Counted from the stretch's first letter, positions 18,816-26,848 are shown. The stretch: DNA of 64,000 nt from Sinomicrobium weinanense (GCF_018863395.1 NZ_JAHKRR010000011.1:1-64000), one strand, 5' to 3'. Program-made: numbers and translations. The notes: generated from the letters alone by a model not told the origin.

Positions 18816-19769
18816 ATGAAAAAAAATCTATGCATACTGGCTATTCTTTTTATGGTAAAAATCGATGCCCAGGAACTGGCCCTGCCGGTATATACCCAAT
18901 ACCTGGCGGATAGCGAATTTGTAATATCCCCCACTTATGCAGGTATTGGCGAGTATATCCGCATACGGGCCAACGGCGTAACCCAGTGGGTAGGTATAAA
19001 AGACTCACCCAACACACAGTCCCTTGCCGGGGATGTGCGCCTGGGGCTGCGCTCCGGAGTAGGGATCGTGGCATTTAACGACAAAAACGGCTATACCGGG
19101 CAATACGGGGGCAGGTTGTCCTATGCCCACCACCTTACCATCGATCCCTATGAAAATAATTTTCTCTCTTTCGGGCTTTCATACAATTTTAACCAGTTTA
19201 GGATAGATGTTTCCGAGTTAGATCCCGGCGATCCGGGAATAACCGACAACAGGCTGGTAAACAACCACAATTTCGATGTGGGAGTGCTCTATCGGTACAG
19301 GAGGTTCTATATCAGCCTCAATGCCGCCAATATCCTGAACAAACGTATCGACAATTTTGCCGTGACCGAGCCCAATATACTGCGAAACTATTTCGTGTAT
19401 GCAGGCTATCGGTTCCGCAAAAACAAACGGAGTGATTTTGAAATAGAGCCCTCTGTTTACTTCCAGATCTTCGAAAATGACGGACGTTCCAGTACAGATT
19501 TCAACATCAAGTTCAGGAAATACGATTTTGAAGATTATTACTGGGCCGGTATCTCCTATCGCTTTCTCAACGACCAGATACTGGACCCTCTCAATATCGG
19601 GCCTATGGCCGGAATAAAGATAAGTAACTTTTATGCCGCTTATTCCTACCAGGTATCCCTCAATTCCATTTCGGTCTACAACAGTGGGACTCATATGGTT
19701 ACCCTGGGGTTAGATATTTTTCAGGGGATAGGGGAGTGTAAATGTACGCTGAAAACAGGGGGGTGGTAG
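18816..19769 (+). CDS. sprF: PorP/SprF family type IX secretion outer-membrane protein
   Basis: A 317-residue outer-membrane barrel. A signal peptide (about 1-19) is followed by LPVYTQYLADSEFVISPTYAG, typical of PorP/SprF proteins, then alternating beta-strands to the C-terminus. SprF is needed for SprB to reach the cell surface in F. johnsoniae. The position directly after the giant adhesin supports this role. It is paralogous to the N-terminal half of the protein at 5050-7257 but lacks the SPOR-like and TonB_C extensions. Length is normal for the family. Family call is firm; the symbol rests on synteny. Confidence 0.85.
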   Translation: MKKNLCILAILFMVKIDAQELALPVYTQYLADSEFVISPTYAGIGEYIRIRANGVTQWVGIKDSPNTQSLAGDVRLGLRSGVGIVAFNDKNGYTGQYGGRLSYAHHLTIDPYENNFLSFGLSYNFNQFRIDVSELDPGDPGITDNRLVNNHNFDVGVLYRYRRFYISLNAANILNKRIDNFAVTEPNILRNYFVYAGYRFRKNKRSDFEIEPSVYFQIFENDGRSSTDFNIKFRKYDFEDYYWAGISYRFLNDQILDPLNIGPMAGIKISNFYAAYSYQVSLNSISVYNSGTHMVTLGLDIFQGIGECKCTLKTGGW

Positions 19770-19800
19770 ATCAGTGGATAGATTTGGCTTGAAGGGAGAA

Positions 19801-19886
19801 ACCCCCCTGTGTCCCCCCTCAAGGGGGGATGAATTTCTCTTCAAAAAGATATAAAGCTCCCCCCTTGAGGGGGGACACAGGGGGGT
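19801..19886. repeat. Perfect 29-bp inverted repeat rich in C and G runs
   Basis: The arms at 19801-19829 and 19858-19886 are exact reverse complements, around a 28-bp AT-rich centre. Each arm contains its own hairpin (CCCCCC-TCAA-GGGGGG), so a cruciform or nested stem could form. It lies between the SprF-like gene and the coiled-coil gene and would be transcribed in both directions as a strong stem. A related C/G-run repeat is at 31748-31855. Possible transcription attenuator or miniature mobile repeat. Confidence 0.85.
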
Positions 19887-19943
19887 GTAACCCGCGTAAC
19901 CAAACATCCAAAAAAACAAAAACCCAAAAACCCAAAAAACCAA

Positions 19944-20762
19944 ATGAAACAAATTTTCTGCATATTTTTCTTAATGTCATCTGTTTTTGCTTTTGCCGAT
20001 TGTATAACCCTCTATTCATCGGTGACCTATGCTTTTTCCCATAGCGGAAGATCTCTCAAGGCCGATAATTTCGATCACCAGCGCTATTATGCCAAACGGG
20101 CCCTGAGGTCTCTGGAAAAGGCAGAAGAGCAGATGGGGAGCTGTGATTGCGCAAAGATCAATGACATTATGTACGATGTCCGGGAAAACCTGGAAAGGGC
20201 CATTGATCCAGATGACTGGGATACGGGCCGTTTTTACGTCAAAAAGGCCCGGGAATATCTCAGTGAAACCATGACAGCCCTGGACGTATGTGCTGCAGAT
20301 ACCGACCCTGTTCCCGCATCCGTACCGGAGGAGGAAAAGGAAAGCGACTATAACGATAAGAAAATGACAGGAGAAAATCCGGTAACCCTTGCCGAAAAAC
20401 AGCAGGCGCTGAAAAAAGAACAGGAAGCCCTGATAGCCAAACAGAAGAAACTGGAAAGACAGCTCGAAGAACAGCGCCGTATAGAACAGCAACTGGCAGC
20501 AGCCCGGCAACAGGAGCTGGAAGCTCAGAAAGCGCTGAAGGTAAAGGCCGAAATAGGGCTCTACAAGATGGAAAGCGCTGCGATGGAGCTGATCAGTGCC
20601 TTTAACTGTGAGAAAGAATTTGCCATAACAGAAGCATACAAAAGAGGCGATGAAGTGCTCGAAGAAGAAAGCCTCGAAGAAACCCGGGAATTTTATAAAC
20701 ACAAATTCCGGGAAGTGATGGAAAGAATGGAGAAGAAACTCGAAGAATGTAACATTGACTGA
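19944..20762 (+). CDS. Secreted coiled-coil protein of unknown function
   Basis: A 272-residue protein with a signal peptide (about 1-19, ending near FADC). Residues about 20-115 are helical, with paired cysteines (SCDCAK). An acidic linker follows, then a long Gln/Glu/Lys-rich coiled coil at about 130-190 (LAEKQQALKKEQEALIAK) and a helical tail. I do not recognise a named family. It is the last plus-strand gene of the adhesin locus, 174 bp behind the SprF-like gene with a perfect inverted repeat between, so it may be expressed at a lower level. A role at the envelope with the adhesin machinery is an inference from position. Confidence 0.7.
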   Translation: MKQIFCIFFLMSSVFAFADCITLYSSVTYAFSHSGRSLKADNFDHQRYYAKRALRSLEKAEEQMGSCDCAKINDIMYDVRENLERAIDPDDWDTGRFYVKKAREYLSETMTALDVCAADTDPVPASVPEEEKESDYNDKKMTGENPVTLAEKQQALKKEQEALIAKQKKLERQLEEQRRIEQQLAAARQQELEAQKALKVKAEIGLYKMESAAMELISAFNCEKEFAITEAYKRGDEVLEEESLEETREFYKHKFREVMERMEKKLEECNID

Positions 20763-20860
20763 TCTTGTGATCTATTCCAGGAAGCAGGCCTGAAAAGTCC
20801 AATCCCTCGTCATGCTGATTTCAGCATCCCATCCCCCCGATCAGACTATCATTACAAACT

Positions 20861-20899
20861 CTGCACCCTGTACCGGATCTATTTCAGTACAGGGTGCAG
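20861..20899. terminator. Bidirectional terminator between convergent genes
   Basis: CTGCACCCTGTAC (20861-20873) and GTACAGGGTGCAG (20887-20899) form a perfect 13-bp stem with a 13-nt loop. It sits between the convergent ends of the coiled-coil gene (plus) and the esterase-fold gene (minus). No long U-tract follows on either strand. Confidence 0.7.
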
Positions 20900-20991
20900 A
20901 TTGATGTAAAACTTACTTTTTCGGTATCCCTTAGCTGCAACAAATATGTTGTGGCTTCTACAATACAGCAAAAGGAATACTTTTAAGGGCA

Positions 20992-22173
20992 TTACCAACC
21001 CATATCCTGCTTAATGTTAAAGATCCTTTCCTGGATCATGTCTTTGGTCAGGAAATCGATCTCTCCCATCAGGAAGGCCTTTTCGTAGACCCGCATGGCC
21101 TTTTTGGTATTGCCGCTCTTCTCGTGAAATTCCGCTTCGAAGAAATAACCCAGCATAGAGTCGGGAAATTCCTTTTTTCCCAGCCCGGCCAGGCTTTCCA
21201 GGGAAGTAAGGTCCTCCTTTTCCAGGCAGGCCGAATAAACGGCCATAATATCGTTGAGCCGTATTTTTTTGTCTACATGATAGGTGTCCCGGATCGAACG
21301 GTATTTGTTTTCCAGGTAATTGTATACCGGGCCGTCCCCGTAAGACAGTATATCTTTTGCATATTCCTGCGGAGTAATGGGCTGATAAAGGTTGAAAATA
21401 TGATATAACGACCGTGGTATGGCATATGTGGCCACCGTATAAGTATCCGAATCCTTAACAGCCCGGAAATGGTAATGAAACCAATCATTGTCTATGGCTT
21501 CCAGGGCGTGGTGAAGCGTTTCGATACGCGCCGCATCGTCCGGGTCGCGGTTGGTATCTGCAGCGATGAGACAATAGAATTTCGGTGCTGTAAGCGTGGA
21601 TAACCTGCTGGTAAGGTAATCGTCCACATTAGGGGCAAAGTCGGGTTCTATATTGATGTATGCATCAAATATGGGCTTGTCCTTGAACAGGTAATAATTG
21701 ATGAAATTGGCCGTAAGCCCGTGCCCGACAATGATGTTAAAGTCAGCAAGGTTGTATTGTTCTGCCAGGGAAGGAAGCAATTCCATTCCGATGAACTCAA
21801 AAAAATTGTTCCCTTTGCCTTTCGGAAACCCCGTATCATCGTTATAATTGCAATCACTGAGCCGGCTGTCTTCCTGCCGGATCCCCAGGACGATACTTTC
21901 GGGCATTTCGTCGTTGTAATTAAAAAACCTGGAAGCCGCTGTTACCACATCAAAGAGATAGTCGGCATCCAGGACCACAATAAGTGGATATTTTTTCTTC
22001 GCGTCGTAATCGTCGGGAATATAGTACACGATCTCCCGGTCTTCCCCGAGCTTTTTCGAGCTAAAGGTCGTTTCTTTGACCTGGGCAGATAAGTGCAAGG
22101 TGAATAGAAAACCCATGCAGGCGAAAAAGATGCATTTCATTCCAGTGAGATTTAAAATTGATTTGTATTTCAT
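20992..22173 (-). CDS. Esterase-fold (alpha/beta hydrolase) secreted protein with a degenerate nucleophile
   Basis: A 393-residue exported protein; the signal segment is about residues 12-31. Residues about 32-290 resemble the putative-esterase family (COG2819), with the strand PLIVVLDADYLF. The nucleophile elbow reads VGHGLTANF: Gly152 stands where GHSxG enzymes have the catalytic serine (codon ggg read directly). The C-terminal ~100 residues are helical and TPR-like. The missing serine suggests a non-catalytic binding role or use of another residue. It is the last gene of a minus-strand block following the sigma factor pair, but 248 bp separate it from the gene before, so it may have its own promoter. 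Confidence 0.75.
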   Translation of the reverse strand: MKYKSILNLTGMKCIFFACMGFLFTLHLSAQVKETTFSSKKLGEDREIVYYIPDDYDAKKKYPLIVVLDADYLFDVVTAASRFFNYNDEMPESIVLGIRQEDSRLSDCNYNDDTGFPKGKGNNFFEFIGMELLPSLAEQYNLADFNIIVGHGLTANFINYYLFKDKPIFDAYINIEPDFAPNVDDYLTSRLSTLTAPKFYCLIAADTNRDPDDAARIETLHHALEAIDNDWFHYHFRAVKDSDTYTVATYAIPRSLYHIFNLYQPITPQEYAKDILSYGDGPVYNYLENKYRSIRDTYHVDKKIRLNDIMAVYSACLEKEDLTSLESLAGLGKKEFPDSMLGYFFEAEFHEKSGNTKKAMRVYEKAFLMGEIDFLTKDMIQERIFNIKQDMGW

Positions 22174-22363
22174 GTTGTTTTCCTTTTATGAAGGGACCGG
22201 TAATATGTCGGTACCCCTCAAACGCTGTCAGTGATAAGCTGTTCAAAGATTGCACCGAGCCTTAATACATAAAAAACAAGCACTATACGAATTGTAAATG
22301 CTTGTTTTGTACGATAAATATTAAAGATCGAATTGTTGTATGTCGATAACAGGTTCCCGAGCT

Positions 22364-22397
22364 CTTCGGCTTTAATTTATCCTGAATTTACCGAAGG
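22364..22397. repeat. Copy of a dispersed palindromic repeat (CTTCGG...CCGAAG type)
   Basis: CTTCGGCTTTAATTTATCC followed by TGAATTTACCGAAGG forms an imperfect hairpin. The reverse complement closely matches 33063-33097, and a weaker copy lies at 2053-2090. It lies just downstream of the SPOR-like gene (minus strand), where it could act as a 3' stem. Confidence 0.6.
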
Positions 22398-22421
22398 GCT
22401 TAGTACAGGCTTCGCCTAGGA

Positions 22422-23042
22422 TTAGTCTTCTATGATCTTTTTCCGCTTGCCATCCTTGTACAGGGCCACAAAAGCATCGTCAAAGCCCATGCCTGTCAGT
22501 TCCCTTTTCAGGGTGCGGGCATCGTCAGGATTGTCGAATATGCCTATACAGAAGGCATAGAACAAATTGTTGTTCTGGGCATAAATAAAATTGGTGTTGG
22601 ACTGGAGTGGGATCTGATCCGTTTCAAAAGCCCTTATCTGCACGGTATAAACAGAATCCCTGGACACGGTGTCCGGGACCGGAAGTGTGCTGGCTTCATC
22701 CAGGTCCTTGCGGAGGCCTTTGTTCTCGCTTTCCAGGCTGGCGACCCGCTCCTTTAATATGGAAGTGCTGTCGACACTCTTGAGCAAAAGCGAGTTTTTT
22801 TCATAGCAGGAGGCGTAAGACGCTTCCATGGCCGTAAGCTCGGAATTAAAGTAGAAAGCAAACCCGATGATGGCCAGGCAGAGGGCCGAAGTGATCCCCC
22901 AGGCCGTATTCTTCATCTTTACACTTTTGTCATAACTGTTGTTCTTGCTGCTTATCTGGTCCAGCAACTTCTTGTTGCTCTCCTGCTCCCGTTCTATCTT
23001 CTTGTGCAGGGCTACCAGGTCTTCTTCTTCGATATAAGGCAT
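22422..23042 (-). CDS. Single-pass membrane protein with coiled coil and SPOR-like C-terminus
   Basis: A 206-residue protein: cytoplasmic N-terminal helix (about 1-45), one membrane helix (about 48-66), a periplasmic coiled coil (about 80-118), and a C-terminal fold starting VYTVQIRAFE and containing FYAFCIGIFDNPDDARTL, which resembles a SPOR domain. It begins 16 bp after the sigma factor gene on the same strand, so the two are almost certainly one operon. Position and topology would suit a membrane partner of the sigma factor, but no classical anti-sigma zinc-finger motif is visible. It might instead sense peptidoglycan. The function is inferred, not shown. Confidence 0.7.
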   Translation of the reverse strand: MPYIEEEDLVALHKKIEREQESNKKLLDQISSKNNSYDKSVKMKNTAWGITSALCLAIIGFAFYFNSELTAMEASYASCYEKNSLLLKSVDSTSILKERVASLESENKGLRKDLDEASTLPVPDTVSRDSVYTVQIRAFETDQIPLQSNTNFIYAQNNNLFYAFCIGIFDNPDDARTLKRELTGMGFDDAFVALYKDGKRKKIIED

Positions 23043-23058
23043 ATTCGATGTGGTTTGG

Positions 23059-23610
23059 TTATATGGAAATATTGTTTCGTTTGGCGATCTTGCGGAGATT
23101 GGTCAGGGCATATCGCATGCGTCCGAGCGAAGTGTTGATGTTCACCCCCATCTCTTCCGATATTTCCTTAAAGGTCATATCCCTGTATATCCGCATGATG
23201 ATCACATCCTGCTGGTCCGGCGGAAGTTCTTTGATCAGTTTTTTTACACGGGTTTCCGTCTGCTGCTTGATGAGGTATTTTTCCGCATCGAGCGAAGCAT
23301 CCTCTATCCCGGATATAAGGTTGAAGTCTTCGAAATATCGGAAAATACGCTTTTTCTGATTCTGCCTGAAATGGTCTATGACCAGGTTGTGCGCAATACG
23401 CATCACCCACGACAGGAACTTGCCTTCCTCGCTGTAATGCCCTTTTTTCAGTGTCTTTACTACCTTGATAAAGGTGTCCTGGAAGATGTCTTCCGTGATG
23501 TCCTTATCGAGTACCTTGGAAAAAATGAAATTGTAGATTTTTTGAGAGTGCCGGGTTATGAATACTTCTATGATCTTATCGTGTTCAGATACTAAACTTT
23601 TTACTTCCAT
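23059..23610 (-). CDS. ECF-type RNA polymerase sigma factor
   Basis: A 183-residue sigma-70 family factor. Region 2 spans about residues 10-80 (DITEDIFQDTFIKVVK, then WVMRIAHNLVIDHFR, the -10 recognition helix). Region 4 spans about 125-178 (LPPDQQDVIIMRIYRDMTF, then a helix-turn-helix ending in LTNLRKIAKR). Regions 1 and 3 are absent, as in ECF factors. It is followed by the membrane SPOR-like protein and preceded by the second S24-fold regulator, only 37 bp away, so all three may be cotranscribed. The target promoters are unknown. Confidence 0.9.
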   Translation of the reverse strand: MEVKSLVSEHDKIIEVFITRHSQKIYNFIFSKVLDKDITEDIFQDTFIKVVKTLKKGHYSEEGKFLSWVMRIAHNLVIDHFRQNQKKRIFRYFEDFNLISGIEDASLDAEKYLIKQQTETRVKKLIKELPPDQQDVIIMRIYRDMTFKEISEEMGVNINTSLGRMRYALTNLRKIAKRNNISI

Positions 23611-23647
23611 TCTGGGGCAAATTTTCGGTCTTTGGGGTCACAATATA

Positions 23648-24358
23648 TTAATGGTCTCGCTTTATGTTGTCCAGGGCCAGGGTGCTGGTTACGCCCCATG
23701 CCTCCGCAACCTCTTCGATGGGCATAACAATATTGTTGGAAAAATTTTCATTGTCGTTTAACAGATTGAGTATATAAGGGTTGTTCGGGTCTTTCGTTAC
23801 CCTGTTGATATGGATTCCCCGGAGCTTGCTGATAAGGACACATATGGTGTTGTCTTCGATCTTTTCACGGTCACTGATCTTTTCGCCGATGACATAAGCC
23901 CCTTCCTTAAGCGTGGGCGACATGGATATGCCCGCCATCTGAAAAGCTCTCGTATCGGGGGAGGAAAAAGAAAAAGGAAGCGAACATTTGGGCATTTTAT
24001 CCAGGAATTCTTCCTTGTGATAATTGGAGACATACTGATATTGTGCCTCTATCGGTACAGCCAGGATGCTTTGAACCGATCTGTTCCGGGTATATGCTGT
24101 GGAAAACAGTGCATTCAGGTCAATATCCAGCATGTTGCATATGGAAATGATGAGTTCGTAATCCAGGCTGTTCCTCCTCTTCCATGTAGAAATGGTATTG
24201 GGCTTAACATCCAGTACCCTGGACAACTCGATGTTGGTCTGTATGCCCAGGTGGTTCTTTAACTTCTTTAACAGAAGTGTTACGTCTACGGCGCAATCCC
24301 TTTTCAGGGTGATGGCGGGACTGCTTTCTTTAGTTGTTTCGATTGTATTATATTTCAT
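23648..24358 (-). CDS. Second CI-like helix-turn-helix / S24-fold regulator
   Basis: A 236-residue paralogue of the regulator at 317-1045. The helix-turn-helix (about 25-90) contains VKPNTISTWKRRNSLDY, almost identical to its sister. The S24-like fold (about 130-230) keeps the serine (GISMSP, Ser145), but the lysine position reads INRV (Asn185), so autoproteolysis is unlikely. The protein ends near WGVTSTLALDNI, similar to the tail of the sister protein. It leads a likely operon with the ECF sigma factor 37 bp downstream. Its predicted promoter has the phased TAGAA..TTCTA dyads also found before the adhesin operon, so it may be a member, or the controller, of that regulon. Confidence 0.85.
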   Translation of the reverse strand: MKYNTIETTKESSPAITLKRDCAVDVTLLLKKLKNHLGIQTNIELSRVLDVKPNTISTWKRRNSLDYELIISICNMLDIDLNALFSTAYTRNRSVQSILAVPIEAQYQYVSNYHKEEFLDKMPKCSLPFSFSSPDTRAFQMAGISMSPTLKEGAYVIGEKISDREKIEDNTICVLISKLRGIHINRVTKDPNNPYILNLLNDNENFSNNIVMPIEEVAEAWGVTSTLALDNIKRDH

Positions 24359-24581
24359 GATTAAGAGAATTTTTAGATACTCACAAATTGTCCATGGCTC
24401 CGTAAAAAGGTCTCAAACCACTTTGTTGACCAAAAACAGGGTTGTCTGCCTGGCCGTATCCGCAATGCCGGTGCCATTCCGGCAATCGGAAAACCGGCAG
24501 TAAACGAACCAGGTAGAGCGGTTTTATGTAATGAGAACCTTTTTTCCGTGCTATAAAACAAGGCATGGATCCTTATACCTC

Positions 24582-24681
24582 CAAAAATATGTAGTAGCGG
24601 TATATTTTTGTGCTCGAGGCATATAGTATTTGTTCGGCCTTGTTGTAGAACTAATTCTAATGCTGTATAGGAAATTATTGC
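24582..24681 (-). promoter_or_regulatory. Phased 14-bp dyads plus perfect -7 element upstream of the second S24-fold regulator
   Basis: On the minus strand the sites read GCAATAATTTCCTA (24681-24668), TAGAATTAGTTCTA (24659-24646) and CCGAACAAATACTA (24637-24624), with a 22-bp period. The middle site is strong; the outer two keep one half each. After a 34-bp gap comes TATTTTTG (24589-24582), a perfect TAnnTTTG. Number, period and distance to the -7 element equal those at 2503-2602. The leader would be about 215 nt. Confidence 0.55.
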
Positions 24682-24728
24682 AGACGAAATGAGGGGATTG
24701 TGGGGCAAACTGTCCCCTTCAATATAAA

Positions 24729-24770
24729 CGTGGCGCATTAAGAGCGTTAATCGCTGCAAAATGCGCCACG
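24729..24770 (-). terminator. Strong hairpin downstream of the response regulator gene
   Basis: CGTGGCGCATT (24729-24739) pairs perfectly with AATGCGCCACG (24760-24770); a smaller AGCG/CGCT stem lies in the loop. It lies about 105 bp beyond the stop of the minus-strand response regulator and before the phased dyads, so it could insulate the two units. No U-tract, so function is uncertain. Confidence 0.45.
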
Positions 24771-24778
24771 GGTAGGGA

Positions 24779-24857
24779 GGTAATCGGTATTCGGTGATCG
24801 GTAAACAGTAAGCGGAATAACAGATCACCGATTACCGATTACCGAATACCGATTACC
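24779..24857. repeat. Inverted and tandem repeat of an ATTACCGA/TCGGTAAT unit
   Basis: The left arm (24779-24799) and right arm (24837-24857) are reverse complements over 21 bp with one mismatch. Further ATTACCG and CCGAATACC units lie between and after them, up to about 24872. This stretch sits directly after the stop of the response regulator gene and could form a long stem. Confidence 0.7.
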
Positions 24858-24874
24858 GACCGCCGAATACCGGC

Positions 24875-25558
24875 TCAAAAGGCAAAAACCGGAGTGTCGT
24901 AATGGTTAAAGATTTCAATAAGCTCGGTGACATTACTGATATCCAGTTTTTTGAATATCCGCATTTTATGCGTACTCACCGTAGATTTCTTGAGGTCCAG
25001 GATGTTTACGATCTCCAGGTTGCCGTTGCCTTTGGCCATAAGCCTGGCAATTTCCAGTTCCCGGTTGGAAAGGCTGTTCAGTGGATTTTTCAAAGGCATT
25101 CCGTGCTGTAATGAGGACTCGTGCAGAAAATGCTTGGTCACCGTCCTGCTGATATACGTATCGCCATTGATGACCTCAGTGATAGCTTCCTCTATTTCTT
25201 CTTTAGAACTGTGTTTGTGCAGGTAGCCGTTGGCCCCTGCCTGGATAAAACGCATAGCATACCTTTTTTCACTCAGGGCAGAGAACATCAGTATTTTTAC
25301 GTCCGGACATACCGAACGTATAACACTGATCATCTCCGTGCCTATGCCATTGGGGATATCAATGTCCAGGATGATCAACTCAAAATATTCCTTTTCGAGC
25401 AGGTCTATCGTCTGTGAAAAATCCTCAATGGAAGTGATCTTGGCATGAGGTAGGAAGTCCTCGATAATTCGGGCAATTGCAAATTGGATAACAATATGGT
25501 CGTCAACCAGTAAAATGGGGTAATTTTTACTCATGGATACATCGTTTTGGTTTAACAT
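24875..25558 (-). CDS. Orphan LuxR/NarL-family response regulator
   Basis: A 227-residue two-component regulator (start at 25558, or at 25534 which gives MSKNYPILLVDDH). The receiver domain covers about residues 10-130, with the acidic pocket DD and the phospho-acceptor aspartate in ELIILDIDIPNG. The C-terminal LuxR helix-turn-helix covers about 160-220 (LSNRELEIARLMAKG, then KKSTVSTHKMRIFKKL). No sensor kinase gene is adjacent. LuxR-type regulators bind dyads of about this size, so it is one candidate for the phased sites; this is only an inference. It is followed by repeats that separate it from the S24-fold regulator. Confidence 0.88.
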   Translation of the reverse strand: MLNQNDVSMSKNYPILLVDDHIVIQFAIARIIEDFLPHAKITSIEDFSQTIDLLEKEYFELIILDIDIPNGIGTEMISVIRSVCPDVKILMFSALSEKRYAMRFIQAGANGYLHKHSSKEEIEEAITEVINGDTYISRTVTKHFLHESSLQHGMPLKNPLNSLSNRELEIARLMAKGNGNLEIVNILDLKKSTVSTHKMRIFKKLDISNVTELIEIFNHYDTPVFAF

Positions 25559-25945
25559 TATGGGGTTATCTGTTTGTACTTTACGAAAGGTGATCCACTA
25601 TTTCGAAATGCCAATATAATAAAATTTTAATTACAGGATGCTGGGCCGTAAAGAATTAGCGGAATTCACCGGGCATTAACCTGAAATCTCTTTTTGAGAT
25701 TATTTTTGTAAAGCGTATATTTCGAACTGAAAATTTTTTTGAAAGAAAAGGATATTATACACAATAATATTTCTTTTAAAGAGTTAATGTTCGTAAATGG
25801 CGTATCGCTTTTTTGATAGGTCTGAGAGGGAATATTGAAATTATTTTGTTTTTATTCTTTTGATTTTCAATACATTGTATTTTGAATTGTTAAAGATTTA
25901 ACGGAGTGGGCTTTTTTCCGTACTAAACTAAAAAAACTTAAAATT
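25559..25945. other. Divergent AT-rich intergenic region between the response regulator and gldN
   Basis: No gene recognised in these 387 bases. A small hairpin AATCTC-TTTTT-GAGATT lies at 25685-25701 and overlaps TATTTTTG (25701-25708), a perfect plus-strand -7 match. This would give a leader of about 235 nt for gldN. Very AT-rich towards gldN. Confidence 0.4.
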
Positions 25946-26848
25946 ATGTTTTGGAAGGGTGTTTTGTTAACTGTCGCGGTGATGTTTTCCTGGGCAAATG
26001 TCAGTGGACAGTCTAATATACTCAATGCTAAAAAACCCGAAGATATAGGGAAACTGACCGAAGCCCAGGCCAAGGCCGACCCCGATGTGCCTTTGGAGTA
26101 CGGCTATGTGGAAGACAGGGATATCCTTTGGTCTAAAATGACCTGGGAAGTTATCGACCTGAACGAAAGGGTAAACTTTCCCCTGTATTATCCCATAGAC
26201 GGACAGGGATCACATTATGGAAGACAATCCCTATACGAAATTCTGGTAAGCAATATCAAAAACGGGAAAATAAAAGATATATATGCAGATTCTTACTTTA
26301 CCGAAAAAAGACAATTTAATGAGCTGGAGAGCACATTGTCTCTGGTGGATACAACCGATCTCGGGCTTGAACAATTGAATGCGGGAGAGCAGGTGTCTGA
26401 AATGTATATCGACCGAAGAGACCTTTCGGCAGCAGACATTGTAGAATACCGTATCAAGGGGATGTGGTATTTTGACAAGCGTCAGGGAGAATTGAAATAT
26501 CGTATTCTCGGTATTGCTCCCGTAGCTCCGGATGTCAATTTTATGGATGAAGGGATAGACGACGGTTCTAACCTGGTGGAGCTTTTTTGGGTCTGGTATC
26601 CGAGTGCCCGTCAGGTTTTGCACGATGCCAAGGCGTTTAATGTGGGCAATTCCGGGATGCCTATTTCCTTCGATCACCTGTTGAATGCCAGGAGGTTCAA
26701 TGCCACTATATATAAAGAAGACAATGTGTATGGAGACCGGGAGGTTCGCGATTATATCCCCGACAATGCCATGATGCAGCTTATGGAAGCCAAACGCATC
26801 CGGGAAGAAATACGTAATTTCGAACAGGATGTCTGGAAAAACGAATAA
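25946..26848 (+). CDS. gldN: Gliding motility / type IX secretion protein GldN
   Basis: A 300-residue periplasmic T9SS component. A signal peptide (about 1-21) ends near VSGQ, followed by SNILNAKKPEDIGKLTEAQ, and the family hallmark PLEYGYVEDRDILWSKMTWE leads into NFPLYYPIDG. In the type IX system GldN (PorN) forms the periplasmic ring with GldK below the outer membrane. Usually the gene ends a gldKLMN operon; here the upstream neighbour is a divergent response regulator and gldK, gldL and gldM are not in the window. The downstream FAD oxidoreductase is, as I recall, a frequent neighbour of gldN. It may be a second, GldO-like copy or a relocated gene. Confidence 0.88.
   Translation: MFWKGVLLTVAVMFSWANVSGQSNILNAKKPEDIGKLTEAQAKADPDVPLEYGYVEDRDILWSKMTWEVIDLNERVNFPLYYPIDGQGSHYGRQSLYEILVSNIKNGKIKDIYADSYFTEKRQFNELESTLSLVDTTDLGLEQLNAGEQVSEMYIDRRDLSAADIVEYRIKGMWYFDKRQGELKYRILGIAPVAPDVNFMDEGIDDGSNLVELFWVWYPSARQVLHDAKAFNVGNSGMPISFDHLLNARRFNATIYKEDNVYGDREVRDYIPDNAMMQLMEAKRIREEIRNFEQDVWKNE

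Noticed and set aside
19801-19886. CRISPR-like or attachment-site interpretation of the inverted repeat
   Set aside because: There is only one repeat pair, inverted and without spacers or cas genes, and no integrase is present.
24373-24828. A 151-codon minus-strand frame
   Set aside because: It covers the phased dyads, hairpin and repeat region and has no recognisable domain.
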